A DNA stretch of 64,000 bases from assembly GCF_025264625.1 (NCBI RefSeq), contig NZ_CP093313.1, forward strand, positions 1,302,001 to 1,366,000, read 5' to 3'. This document shows positions 1 through 8,432 of the stretch, piece after piece; position 1 is the first letter of the stretch, and every line of letters starts with the position of its first letter. Source of the DNA: Occallatibacter riparius. Its GTDB lineage: Bacteria; Acidobacteriota; Terriglobia; Terriglobales; Acidobacteriaceae. The notes beneath the pieces are model-generated. The model saw only the letters and a program-made list of their open reading frames with translations. It was not told the DNA's origin and made no database searches. The position numbers were made by a program, and so were the translations under genes.

Positions 1-594
1 GACGAGTTCCAGATCAAAGTGCATGAGCCCGTGCAGGATGAAGAGCACCATACCTGGTCGCTTTGCTTCACTGACACGCAGGGCGCGTCGCGCTGCATTG
101 ACTGGACGCTGGCGTCGAGCCCGGAGTTCCGGCAGATGATGTCGAAGTACAACCTGATCAAGGAGTACCTCGAACCGCCGTTCCTCATCGAGTTCGTTCA
201 GAAGGGTGCGGCAGAAGATCATCCGGACGAAGAGGAGCCGGATGCGGAGGGCGCGGCCGCCCCGGGCGCCGCAACGCAGGCAAAAGCTCCCAAGGCTTCG
301 CGCATACCGCGCGATCCAGTAGAGAAACAGACCGCTCGTGAGCTGTTCACCTACATCGTCGACCAAGGTAAGAAGGACTACCAGGTGCAGCGCTACAAGG
401 GTCTGGGCGAAATGACATCGTCGCAACTCTGGGAGACCACCATGGATCCCGAGCGGCGCACGTTGCTCTCCGTCAAGCTTGAGGACATCGCGGAAACCGA
501 AACGATCTTTACCACATTGATGGGTGAAGATGTTGAGGCGCGCCGCAAGTTCATTGAGGACAACGCCCTCGACGTAAAAAACCTGGACATCTAG
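1..594 (+). CDS. gyrB: DNA gyrase subunit B, C-terminal part (5' end outside window)
   Basis: The reading frame is open from base 1, so this is the last 197 residues of a longer protein. GyrB is the ATPase subunit of the type II topoisomerase that introduces negative supercoils. The visible end carries the family's C-terminal signature QRYKGLGEM followed by [13 protein letters not shown] and ends in the typical NLDI. Between about residues 65 and 110 there is an acidic, then Ala/Pro-rich linker that looks lineage-specific. ParE is the main alternative, but the NLDI ending and the [10 protein letters not shown] spacing fit GyrB. A large stem-loop starts 17 bases after the stop. Confidence 0.93.
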   Translation, partial: DEFQIKVHEPVQDEEHHTWSLCFTDTQGASRCIDWTLASSPEFRQMMSKYNLIKEYLEPPFLIEFVQKGAAEDHPDEEEPDAEGAAAPGAATQAKAPKASRIPRDPVEKQTARELFTYIVDQGKKDYQVQRYKGLGEMTSSQLWETTMDPERRTLLSVKLEDIAETETIFTTLMGEDVEARRKFIEDNALDVKNLDI

Positions 595-610
595 CTGCTC
601 GGAAAGAAGA

Positions 611-680
611 AGACGCAGTAATGCAATGCCGGGCGCTGTGTTCCCGTAGAAGGAACATAGTTTCCGGCATTACTGCGTCT
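611..680. other. Composite stem-loop downstream of gyrB
   Basis: A perfect 14-bp inverted repeat (611-624 against 667-680) encloses an inner 9-bp stem (636-644 against 652-660, one G-U pair, 7-base loop). There is no T-tract after the outer stem, so it is not a textbook rho-independent terminator. It could end gyrB transcription, protect the mRNA 3' end, or be a small repeat element. It overlaps the first ATG of the following open frame, which argues for a downstream start there. Confidence 0.6.
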
Positions 681-725
681 CCGTTGACTTTGACCATCGA
701 CGCGGTCAATTCCGTGCATTATGGT

Positions 726-1973
726 GTGAACGTGACCGCTACCACCGTTCAAGCCCCTAATGCCGCTTCTGCAGAACGCACTTCGGTTCGCCTCGCCTCC
801 ATCGACATCTTTCGCGGCCTGACGATGGCGGTCATGATCTTTGTCAACGAGCTTTCCGGCGTGAAGGGATTGCCGTGGTGGACCTACCATATGAAGGCCG
901 AAGTCGACGCCATGACGTACGTCGACATGGTCTTTCCCTTCTTCCTGTTTATCGTTGGGCTGTCGATACCGCTCTCAATGGCAAGCCGGCTGAAAAGGAA
1001 CCCTTCCCTTCCTGCGCTGTGGATGCATGTCGGACTTCGAACCGCAGCTCTGATGACGATCGGGCTGGTGCTCGCAAACGCGGATGAAGGCGACGCGTCG
1101 CGCATGATTGTGCATCCCGCCCTTTGGGCAATCTTCGCTCTGATCGGCGCGGGCCTCTTCCTGAATGAATATGGACAGTCCCAGCGCTATGGAGCCCTCT
1201 ATCGCTGGTTGCGTATCGTTGGCCTCGCCCTCGTCGTCGCTATGTTCGCGATATTTCGCCACGCGCCTGGTCATGGACACGCAAGCGGGAGCTGGATCAA
1301 CTTTTCCTACCCGGAGATCCTCGGCCTCATTGGCTACACCTACTTCGCGGTTGCACTCCTATACATTCCTACTCGACGCTGGGTGTGGGCTCCGCTGGCT
1401 TGCTTCATCGGCCTGATCGCGTTCAACGCCCTTACGGCAGCAAGATGGGTCACGTTTCCAGAGCGAATCCACTACTGGTTCTGGCCCTTCACGAACGGAG
1501 CCATGGCCGCCATCACGTTCGGCGGTATCGTCACATCCGTCGTCTTCCTCGGCGCGCATCCCTGGCAATCGCTCCGCCAGAAGATAACACTTGGCCTATC
1601 TTTCGGCACTTTGTCATTGTTGGCCGGATGGGCACTTGCCCCGCTGGGTATTTCAAAGATCAGAGCCACGCCGACCTGGAGTCTCTACAGCGTCGGCGCG
1701 GCTGTTCTGGGCTTCACCGCGCTCTACTGGATATGCGATGTCAGGAAGAGCACGCGGTGGGCTTTCATTGTCCGGACCGCTGGTTCCAATACCTTGACGA
1801 CCTACCTTCTTCCTGATCTCTGGTACTTCGTTTTCGCGGCCGCGGGAATCCATTTCTTCGAAAGCCATTTCAATTACGGCTGGCAAGGAACCGTGGAATC
1901 CGTCCTTTTCACACTGTTCATTCTCGCCGTCAGCGGTTTGGTTACGCGCCTTGGAATTCGGCTGCGGCTCTAG
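726..1973 (+). CDS. Multi-pass membrane protein, heparan-alpha-glucosaminide N-acetyltransferase/DUF5009-like
   Basis: The protein has about ten hydrophobic membrane segments and opens with RLASIDIFRGLTMAVMIF, followed by VDMVFPFFLFIVGLSIPL. This opening is characteristic of the DUF5009/HGSNAT-like acyltransferase family, whose members are thought to move acetyl groups across a membrane onto sugars; the substrate here is unknown. The frame is open back to an ATG at 621, but that codon lies inside a stem-loop. GTG codons at 726 or 732 give a more natural N-terminus just before the conserved region, so the start is uncertain. No operon partner is evident, since gyrB ends 130 bases upstream and the next gene is 90 bases away. 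Confidence 0.75.
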   Translation: MNVTATTVQAPNAASAERTSVRLASIDIFRGLTMAVMIFVNELSGVKGLPWWTYHMKAEVDAMTYVDMVFPFFLFIVGLSIPLSMASRLKRNPSLPALWMHVGLRTAALMTIGLVLANADEGDASRMIVHPALWAIFALIGAGLFLNEYGQSQRYGALYRWLRIVGLALVVAMFAIFRHAPGHGHASGSWINFSYPEILGLIGYTYFAVALLYIPTRRWVWAPLACFIGLIAFNALTAARWVTFPERIHYWFWPFTNGAMAAITFGGIVTSVVFLGAHPWQSLRQKITLGLSFGTLSLLAGWALAPLGISKIRATPTWSLYSVGAAVLGFTALYWICDVRKSTRWAFIVRTAGSNTLTTYLLPDLWYFVFAAAGIHFFESHFNYGWQGTVESVLFTLFILAVSGLVTRLGIRLRL

Positions 1974-2063
1974 ATCTGGCACGTCCATTCAGTCTTGCTG
2001 GCTAGGCAGATGGCTCGACAAGTGGTTATTGGCTGAGGGCAGACTCTCCGCTAGACTCTCCTC

Positions 2064-2876
2064 ATGTTGAGCGCTTCGATGAAGAGGTTTTGGACAGTCC
2101 CGGGGCTCCTTCTATGTCTGGTCGGACTGCGGGCCATCTCAGATGCGCAAAGGGCTCCGACGTCTGCGCGCCAATCCCCCAGCAATCCGATTGTTGTGGA
2201 ACTGTTCACCTCCGAGGGCTGCTCAAGCTGCCCGCCCGCGGATGAATTCGTGCGAAAGCTGGATCAACAGCAACCGGTGCCGAATGCGCTGCTCATCGTG
2301 CTGAGTGAGCACGTAGACTACTGGGACCACGAAGGTTGGAAAGATCCATACTCTTCGTCTGCTCTTACTGATCGGCAGGCAGCCTATGAACGCGCCTTGG
2401 GGCTGAGCACGTCGTATACGCCGCAATTGATCGTCGATGGAGCGGATGAGATCCATCTCACCGAACCGCAACAAATGGAGGAGACACTGCAGAGAGAAGC
2501 TTCCAGACCCAAGATATCTGTCGAGCTCGAAAAAGTGAGCATCGATCCAAGCTCCGGTCTGCAAGCACAGGTCGCAGCCGATGCAGGCGGCAGAAATTCC
2601 AAAGGGGATGTCTATGTCGCCGTCGCTCTCAACCAGGTGGACTCTCATGTGCTGCATGGAGAAAATGGCGGACGGCATCTTGTGCACACAGCTGTTGTGG
2701 TGCAACTGGAAAAAGTCGGGAAGCTTGAGAAGGGACAGAAGTTCGAGAAGGAAGTTCAGCTGAAACTCAGGCCGGGAATTGACCCGCTCAACCTACGCGT
2801 GATCGCATTCGTCCAAGCGCCCGGACCTGGCAAACTGCTGGGCGCGGCACTCTGGAAGGGTGGCCGCCCAGAGTAA
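2064..2876 (+). CDS. Secreted DUF1223 (thioredoxin-like) protein
   Basis: After an N-terminal hydrophobic export signal (about residues 8-28) comes VVELFTSEGCSSCPPAD, the hallmark of DUF1223. This family is predicted to have a thioredoxin-like fold with a CxxC pair (C53, C56). Its biochemical role is not established; a periplasmic redox function is an inference. The 270-residue length fits the family. A second ATG at 2079 (MKRFW) would give a more compact signal peptide, and the choice of start is open. Flanking genes are not obviously related. Confidence 0.85.
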   Translation: MLSASMKRFWTVPGLLLCLVGLRAISDAQRAPTSARQSPSNPIVVELFTSEGCSSCPPADEFVRKLDQQQPVPNALLIVLSEHVDYWDHEGWKDPYSSSALTDRQAAYERALGLSTSYTPQLIVDGADEIHLTEPQQMEETLQREASRPKISVELEKVSIDPSSGLQAQVAADAGGRNSKGDVYVAVALNQVDSHVLHGENGGRHLVHTAVVVQLEKVGKLEKGQKFEKEVQLKLRPGIDPLNLRVIAFVQAPGPGKLLGAALWKGGRPE

Positions 2877-3021
2877 TTCGTTGCGAATACGAGAGCTTGC
2901 AGGTCAATCCACAGACGGTAACTCTGAGCGACTCTGGGGTATGTTGTGAAGCGGTTATAACAACGAGCCAAACGGATTCGGTTTAGATCACCAAAATGGG
3001 GCCTCCGAAGTCGTATGACTG

Positions 3022-4497
3022 ATGAGCCACATCGGATCCCCTCTCAGCCCTGTATTCACAATTGATCGGGACGAAGCAAAGCCGCTCCATCGCCAGGTGT
3101 ACGACGGATACAGACAGGCAATCCTGCGCGGAGATCTGGCTCCCGGTCAAAAGATTCCTTCCAGCAGAGAGTTGGCTGCGGACGTCGCGATTTCGCGCTT
3201 TCCGGTTCTGCACGCGTATGCACAGCTCGTGGCGGAAGGATACTTCGAGAGCCAGACCGGCTCAGGAACGTTTATTTCATCGACATTGCCAGAGCAGATA
3301 GCGGTTTCTAATCATCATGCGGAGAGTCCTGAGAGTGGGGCTTCGGGTAGCAGGCCCGTTGCAAGGCGCAACAGTGTGTATCCGGCGTTTCCGCGAAATT
3401 CACATCTTCGCGGATGGGGGGCCTTCGGGCTTCACCAGCCCGCATGCGATCAGTTTCCCTTCAAGATCTGGTCGGGGCTGGTCAATCGTCACAGCAATAA
3501 TCCCTGGCAGACATCATTACAGCGAGTGGACCCGATGGGTTCGCTGCGATTCCGCCAGGCCATTTGCCGATACCTGCGCACTGCGCGGTCGGTGAGGTGT
3601 GATCCCGAACAAATCATGATTGTGTCGGGCTCGCAGCAGGCGCTCGACATCACTGCGCGCGTGCTCTTCAATCCCGGAGACACGGTGCTGGTTGAAGAGC
3701 CCGGATACCATTTGCAGAGAACGGTGCTCGCGGGTGCAGGTTGTCAATTGAAGCTGGTTCCGGTTGATGAGCAGGGAATGGATATTGCGAAGGCTCCGAA
3801 ATACAGCGGCGTAAAAGCTGCGTTTGTTACGCCATCGCATCAGTTCCCGCTCGGCTCAACCATGAGCGCTACGCGCCGTTTGCACCTGCTGAATTGGGCG
3901 GAGCGTGAAGGAGCATGGGTCGTCGAGGACGACTACGATAGCGAATTTCGTTTTGATTCAAGCCCGATCGCTTCGCTCCAGGGGCTCGATGTCAATGCGC
4001 GAGTGATCTACATTGGCACATTCAGCAAAATCCTGTTTCCCTCGCTACGCATCGGCTACATCGTCATTCCTCGCGACCTGGTGGGGCTATTCGAAGCGAT
4101 ACGTTATGCCACGGATATCTTTCCGCCCTATCTGTACCAGGAGGTTCTCGCAGATTTTATGGAACTCGGCCACCTGGGCAGATACATAAGAAAGATGAGA
4201 CGCATCTACGGCGAGCGGCGGAGTGCGTTGCTCGAATCGCTTCAGGCGGAGTTCGGGGACTTCTTCAAAGTGCATGGATCGTCGGCAGGAATGCAAGTCG
4301 CAGTCACATTGCCCGAGGGTTTCAACGACATCGAAATCTCAGCGCGCGGCACGACCGAGAGACTGATGCTTTGGCCTCTCTCGCGCTATTACACCGGGAA
4401 GAATCCCCGCCAGGGATTCGTGCTGGGCTTCGGCAGCGTTCCAGCGGAGCACATCCGCAGCGCCGTCAAGCGATTGCGCTCGTTGATCCTCGGTTGA
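3022..4497 (+). CDS. MocR-type transcriptional regulator (GntR winged helix fused to class I aminotransferase)
   Basis: Residues ~15-85 form a GntR-type winged helix (LHRQVYDGYRQAILRGDL, PSSRELA, GTFISS). Residues ~120-490 form a fold-type I aminotransferase domain with the PLP-binding lysine at K336 in TFSKILFPSLRIG and the DDYDSEFRF motif upstream. MocR proteins are PLP-dependent regulators, often of pyridoxal phosphate synthesis (PdxR) or amino-acid pathways. No target such as pdxST or gabT is adjacent, so the regulon cannot be inferred. Length (491 residues) is normal for the family. Confidence 0.92.
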   Translation: MSHIGSPLSPVFTIDRDEAKPLHRQVYDGYRQAILRGDLAPGQKIPSSRELAADVAISRFPVLHAYAQLVAEGYFESQTGSGTFISSTLPEQIAVSNHHAESPESGASGSRPVARRNSVYPAFPRNSHLRGWGAFGLHQPACDQFPFKIWSGLVNRHSNNPWQTSLQRVDPMGSLRFRQAICRYLRTARSVRCDPEQIMIVSGSQQALDITARVLFNPGDTVLVEEPGYHLQRTVLAGAGCQLKLVPVDEQGMDIAKAPKYSGVKAAFVTPSHQFPLGSTMSATRRLHLLNWAEREGAWVVEDDYDSEFRFDSSPIASLQGLDVNARVIYIGTFSKILFPSLRIGYIVIPRDLVGLFEAIRYATDIFPPYLYQEVLADFMELGHLGRYIRKMRRIYGERRSALLESLQAEFGDFFKVHGSSAGMQVAVTLPEGFNDIEISARGTTERLMLWPLSRYYTGKNPRQGFVLGFGSVPAEHIRSAVKRLRSLILG

Positions 4498-4834
4498 GGG
4501 TGAAACATTATCTCTGGCGCGCGATGTGCGGACTTCGCGCAAGCGATCCCTTCTGTCCCTGAGAGCCTTCATCGATCTCTCGTCCTATCAACAATCCAGC
4601 GTTGAATCACAATTGCGACGACTCTGCTTATCCTTCGCGCGACGGTAGCCGATCCCAAATGTGAGCAGCTAACCCAGGATGATGTTGCTTCTTCATTTCG
4701 CAACGTGAAACGAAGCAGTGGTCATGACCGAACCAGCGCAAGCGGCTATGGCACGGCATCGGTATAGGCGGCACTCTGAGACTCACGACTACAGCGCATT
4801 GCCGTGGTCGTAATCCGATATTGGAGCGAAAAGA
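4498..4834. other. Intergenic stretch, no recognised gene
   Basis: This stretch of 337 bases between the MocR gene and the TonB-dependent receptor holds no convincing reading frame, RNA gene or repeat that I can recognise. It probably contains the receptor's promoter and leader. Confidence 0.4.
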
Positions 4835-7800
4835 ATGAGCGGTATCAGGAATTCACTTTTGGCCGTGATGCATGGGGTTGGATTTCGTGCTTCCTCACGA
4901 AATCGGGTCCTGCTGAGATTCATACTCCTCCTGCTGGGCCCGATGTTCGGGTTCTCACTGTGTGCAGCCGGGCAGCAAGCTACCGTGCTGGGCACTGTGA
5001 CAGATCCGAGCGGGAATGCGCTGGCTAATGTCAACATCACCGTTACCAATCTCGAGTCGGGAGCCGCCAAGGTTATTCAGACTAACGGCGACGGTCAGTA
5101 TGTCGCGCCGGAGCTGAATATAGGCCACTACCGTGTGAAAGCCGAGGCAGCGAGCTTCAAAACTGTCGAACGGCAGAATGTCGCATTGCAGGTGGGCGAT
5201 CGCGTTCGCATCGACTTTCAGATGCAAGTTGGAGAGGTTCAAGAAACGGTTACCGTGGAAGCCGATGCGGTACGCGTCCAGACCGACTCGGGCGAGCAGA
5301 GCAGCGTGATCACCGGGCAGCAGATCTCGCAGCTCTCCGTAAGCGGGCGCAGCATGTATCAACTTGCCGCGCTGGTGCCTGGCGCATCAAGTCAGATTGG
5401 CGCGGGCGGCATGAGCGCCGGCGAGGTCAACACGCCGGTAGGCGGAGACGCGAGCGTGGAATTCAACGGCCTTCGCCAGAACCACAACATCTACCTGCTC
5501 GACGGCGGTGAAGATGATGATCGCGGCGGCGCGGGCGGCATGAGTATCGCTCCATCGAGCGATGCCATTGCTGAGTTTCGAACGCTGACCTCGAACTATA
5601 GTGCGGACTATGGGCTCTCATCGGCCGGAACGATGTCGATGGTGCTGAAGTCCGGAACCAGAACGTTCCACGTCTCGGCATGGGAGTTCAACCGCAACGA
5701 CGCCTTCGATGCTCGCAACTATTTCAACCCGGCGCCGCAGAAGGTGGCGAAGCTGCGCCTCAACGTATTCGGCTTCAATGCCGGCGGTCCGGTCACCCTG
5801 GGCAAGTTCTACAACCCTGACCGCAAGCGCACCTTCTTCTTCTACAACCAGGAATGGCGGCGACTGATTCAAGGAGGACTGACGAATCAACCCGTGCCCG
5901 ATAAGGCAACCTATGGCGGCAACTTCGGCGCACAGACCATCAACGTTCCCCGTGCCTCTGCAATAGCACCCTGGGTGCTTGCGCGGAATTGCCCTGGCGG
6001 CGTTCTACCTGCAGGTGTTGTGCCGGGGCAGCCGTTCCCAAACAACACGATTCCAGCCTGCATGATCTCCCCGAATGCCACGTCACTGCTGAATACGGGT
6101 ATCTTCCCCGCCGCGAACACAGTTGGTGCAGACGGCAAGCCCACCTTCATCGGAGGCAATGACTCGCCAACGAATCTGACAGAAGAAGTAGTTCGGATCG
6201 ATCACAACTTCTCGAGCAAGTGGTCGATCTTTGGGCACTTCATCGCAGAACAGGTTTCGCAAGGGTTCGGCGTCAGCCAGTGGAGCGGAGCGAATGTGCC
6301 GACAGTCGGCGACACCTTCAGCAATCCCTCATATAGCGCAGTGGTGCGGGCGACAAACACCATCAACTCGAACCTGCTGAATGAGGTCGCATTCAACTAT
6401 AACGGCAATCGGATCAACATCACTCCCTATGCAGGATCGGGGCTGAAGAGCCTTTCGCTGCCCGAGGATTACGACTCGTCACACTCGCGGCTCTTCACAG
6501 GTCCCAACAACATGAATCGCATTCCCAACATCGACCTGAACGGCGCGCTTGGGTCTCACTTCGAGATTTCAAGCTGGCCATGGCACAATGTCGCGGACGA
6601 TTATCAGGTTCGTGACGATCTCTCTTGGTCGAAAGGCCCGCACCAGTTGAAGATGGGCGCAAGCTGGGCTCTCTACAAGAAGGTGCAGGATCTGTTCGGC
6701 CAGACACAGGGCAACTTCAACTTCGACGGCACCTTCACGGGAAGCGACTTTGCCGACTATCTTTTGGGCGCAGCGAAAACCTACAACGAGCTTGCCGTTC
6801 AGGATCACGGCCTCTGGAACAACGTTTCATGGGCCGCCTACTTCCAGGACGACTGGCGCATGAACAAGAATCTGACGCTCAATCTTGGCTTGCGCTGGGA
6901 TGGCATTCCCCACACTTACGAAGCAAACAACCGCATGGGGAACTTCTATCCCGAGCTCTATGACCACTCGAAGGCGGCCATCCTTTTGCCGGACGGAACG
7001 ATTAGTCCAAACAGCCCGGGCCTGGGCTCCAGCCCGAATCCGATTCTGGGGGGCGTTCCGCTCTATCTCAATGGCATTGGAATCCCGGAACATAATGGCG
7101 TGCCCAAGGGGCTCGTCAACAATCACTGGGCTACGTTCGGGCCTCGTCTAGGATTTGCATACGACGTGATGGGGAATAGCAAGACCGTAATTCGCGGCGG
7201 ATTCGGGATGATGTACGAGCGCATCCAAGGCAACGACATGTACAACGCCGGGCCCAACATTCCGTACAGCCTCAACGTGACGAATAACAGCGTCATGATG
7301 GAAGACCCCAACATCCTACTTTCCACGGGGAATGCGGCGGCAAAACCAATCAATCCCGCCGCTATCGCGGGCATGGCGATCGACCGGTACAAGCAGCCTG
7401 TCAGCTTCCAGTACAGCGTGGGAGTACAGCGCCAGTTGAACGCGCGGACTGTTCTTTCAGCCGCCTACGTCGGCAACCAGAACCGCTTCCAGAACGATTA
7501 CCACCAGATCAATCTCCCTGATCAGAGCTACCTTCCGCAGCTCATCAATGGAGCTCAGTACACCACTGCACCGGGTCTGCCGTACCCCGGATTCCAATCC
7601 ATCAACTTGTCAATGAATGAAGCCAACTCGCATTACAACTCGTTCCAGGTTGACTTGAACTCACAGTTCCACGGGCTGACCATGCGGGCCTACTACACGC
7701 TATCGAGCACCGTCGATCCTACGCTCGGCGGCGGTGGTGGCGCCGACCTGGCGAATGTGTCCAACCCCTATCTTGGATGGAAGTATGACAGCGGGCCGGG

Positions 7801-8338
7801 CGGATACGACCGGACACACAATGGCGCTGTGAACTTCATCTACGATTTGCCGTTTCTGCAGCGGAGTCCAAACCGGCTCCTGAAAACCATGCTCGGCAAC
7901 TGGGAGATCTCGGGAATCGTTACCATGACATCCGGTCTCCCGATCAACCCTCAACTCACGGGCGGTCAGAGCAGCAACGGACTGCCGAACGCAACCAACC
8001 GGCCTGACAAGGTAGCGAATGTCTCGTATCCCCACAAGGTCGGCGAGTGGTTTGATACGAAGGCATTCGCCCTGCCCGCACTAGGGCAGTGGGGCAACGC
8101 AGGTTTCAACTCTCTGCGCGGTCCAGGGCGAGACAACTGGAATCTCTCGGTTTTCAAGAGCTTCCCCTTCAGCGAAGACGGAAACAGGCGCCTCGAGTTC
8201 CGCGCGGAGAGCTTCAACGTCTGGAACCATACCGAGTTCGACGCGGTCAGCAACGCTCTGGGGGCCAGCAACTTTGGCCAGGTGACTTCGGCGTTCGATC
8301 CGCGGGTGTTCCAGTTCGGCGGAAAGATCTACTTCTAA
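4835..8338 (+). CDS. TonB-dependent receptor, Oar-like, with carboxypeptidase regulatory-like domain
   Basis: The 1167-residue protein has an N-terminal export signal (hydrophobic stretch around residues 25-45). A carboxypeptidase-regulatory-like Ig fold follows (about 50-130: ATVLGTVTDPSGNALANVNI). Then come a plug region and a large beta-barrel ending in the aromatic GGKIYF expected of outer-membrane proteins. Oar-like receptors are greatly expanded in Acidobacteriota and probably import oligosaccharides, peptides or metal complexes; the substrate cannot be read from the sequence. Gly-rich loops (GGAGGMS, TLGGGGGADL) occur in the barrel. It is monocistronic, closed by a strong terminator at 8361-8398. 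Confidence 0.93.
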   Translation: MSGIRNSLLAVMHGVGFRASSRNRVLLRFILLLLGPMFGFSLCAAGQQATVLGTVTDPSGNALANVNITVTNLESGAAKVIQTNGDGQYVAPELNIGHYRVKAEAASFKTVERQNVALQVGDRVRIDFQMQVGEVQETVTVEADAVRVQTDSGEQSSVITGQQISQLSVSGRSMYQLAALVPGASSQIGAGGMSAGEVNTPVGGDASVEFNGLRQNHNIYLLDGGEDDDRGGAGGMSIAPSSDAIAEFRTLTSNYSADYGLSSAGTMSMVLKSGTRTFHVSAWEFNRNDAFDARNYFNPAPQKVAKLRLNVFGFNAGGPVTLGKFYNPDRKRTFFFYNQEWRRLIQGGLTNQPVPDKATYGGNFGAQTINVPRASAIAPWVLARNCPGGVLPAGVVPGQPFPNNTIPACMISPNATSLLNTGIFPAANTVGADGKPTFIGGNDSPTNLTEEVVRIDHNFSSKWSIFGHFIAEQVSQGFGVSQWSGANVPTVGDTFSNPSYSAVVRATNTINSNLLNEVAFNYNGNRINITPYAGSGLKSLSLPEDYDSSHSRLFTGPNNMNRIPNIDLNGALGSHFEISSWPWHNVADDYQVRDDLSWSKGPHQLKMGASWALYKKVQDLFGQTQGNFNFDGTFTGSDFADYLLGAAKTYNELAVQDHGLWNNVSWAAYFQDDWRMNKNLTLNLGLRWDGIPHTYEANNRMGNFYPELYDHSKAAILLPDGTISPNSPGLGSSPNPILGGVPLYLNGIGIPEHNGVPKGLVNNHWATFGPRLGFAYDVMGNSKTVIRGGFGMMYERIQGNDMYNAGPNIPYSLNVTNNSVMMEDPNILLSTGNAAAKPINPAAIAGMAIDRYKQPVSFQYSVGVQRQLNARTVLSAAYVGNQNRFQNDYHQINLPDQSYLPQLINGAQYTTAPGLPYPGFQSINLSMNEANSHYNSFQVDLNSQFHGLTMRAYYTLSSTVDPTLGGGGGADLANVSNPYLGWKYDSGPGGYDRTHNGAVNFIYDLPFLQRSPNRLLKTMLGNWEISGIVTMTSGLPINPQLTGGQSSNGLPNATNRPDKVANVSYPHKVGEWFDTKAFALPALGQWGNAGFNSLRGPGRDNWNLSVFKSFPFSEDGNRRLEFRAESFNVWNHTEFDAVSNALGASNFGQVTSAFDPRVFQFGGKIYF

Positions 8339-8360
8339 AGTTCCCTGATCGACCTTCCTC

Positions 8361-8398
8361 ATCCCGTTCGCACTGAGAGGTGCGAACGGGATTTCTTT
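8361..8398 (+). terminator. Rho-independent terminator of the TonB-dependent receptor gene
   Basis: A perfect 13-bp stem (8361-8373 / 8380-8392) has a 6-base loop and is followed by TTCTTT. It lies 22 bases after the stop, between two convergent genes. Confidence 0.85.
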
Positions 8399-8432
8399 GT
8401 GCCTATTTCTGGAACACCGCGCTAAGAATTGT

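Noticed and set aside
1-700. Possible replication origin near gyrB
   Set aside because: No dnaA, dnaN or cluster of DnaA boxes is in the window; gyrB alone does not mark an origin.
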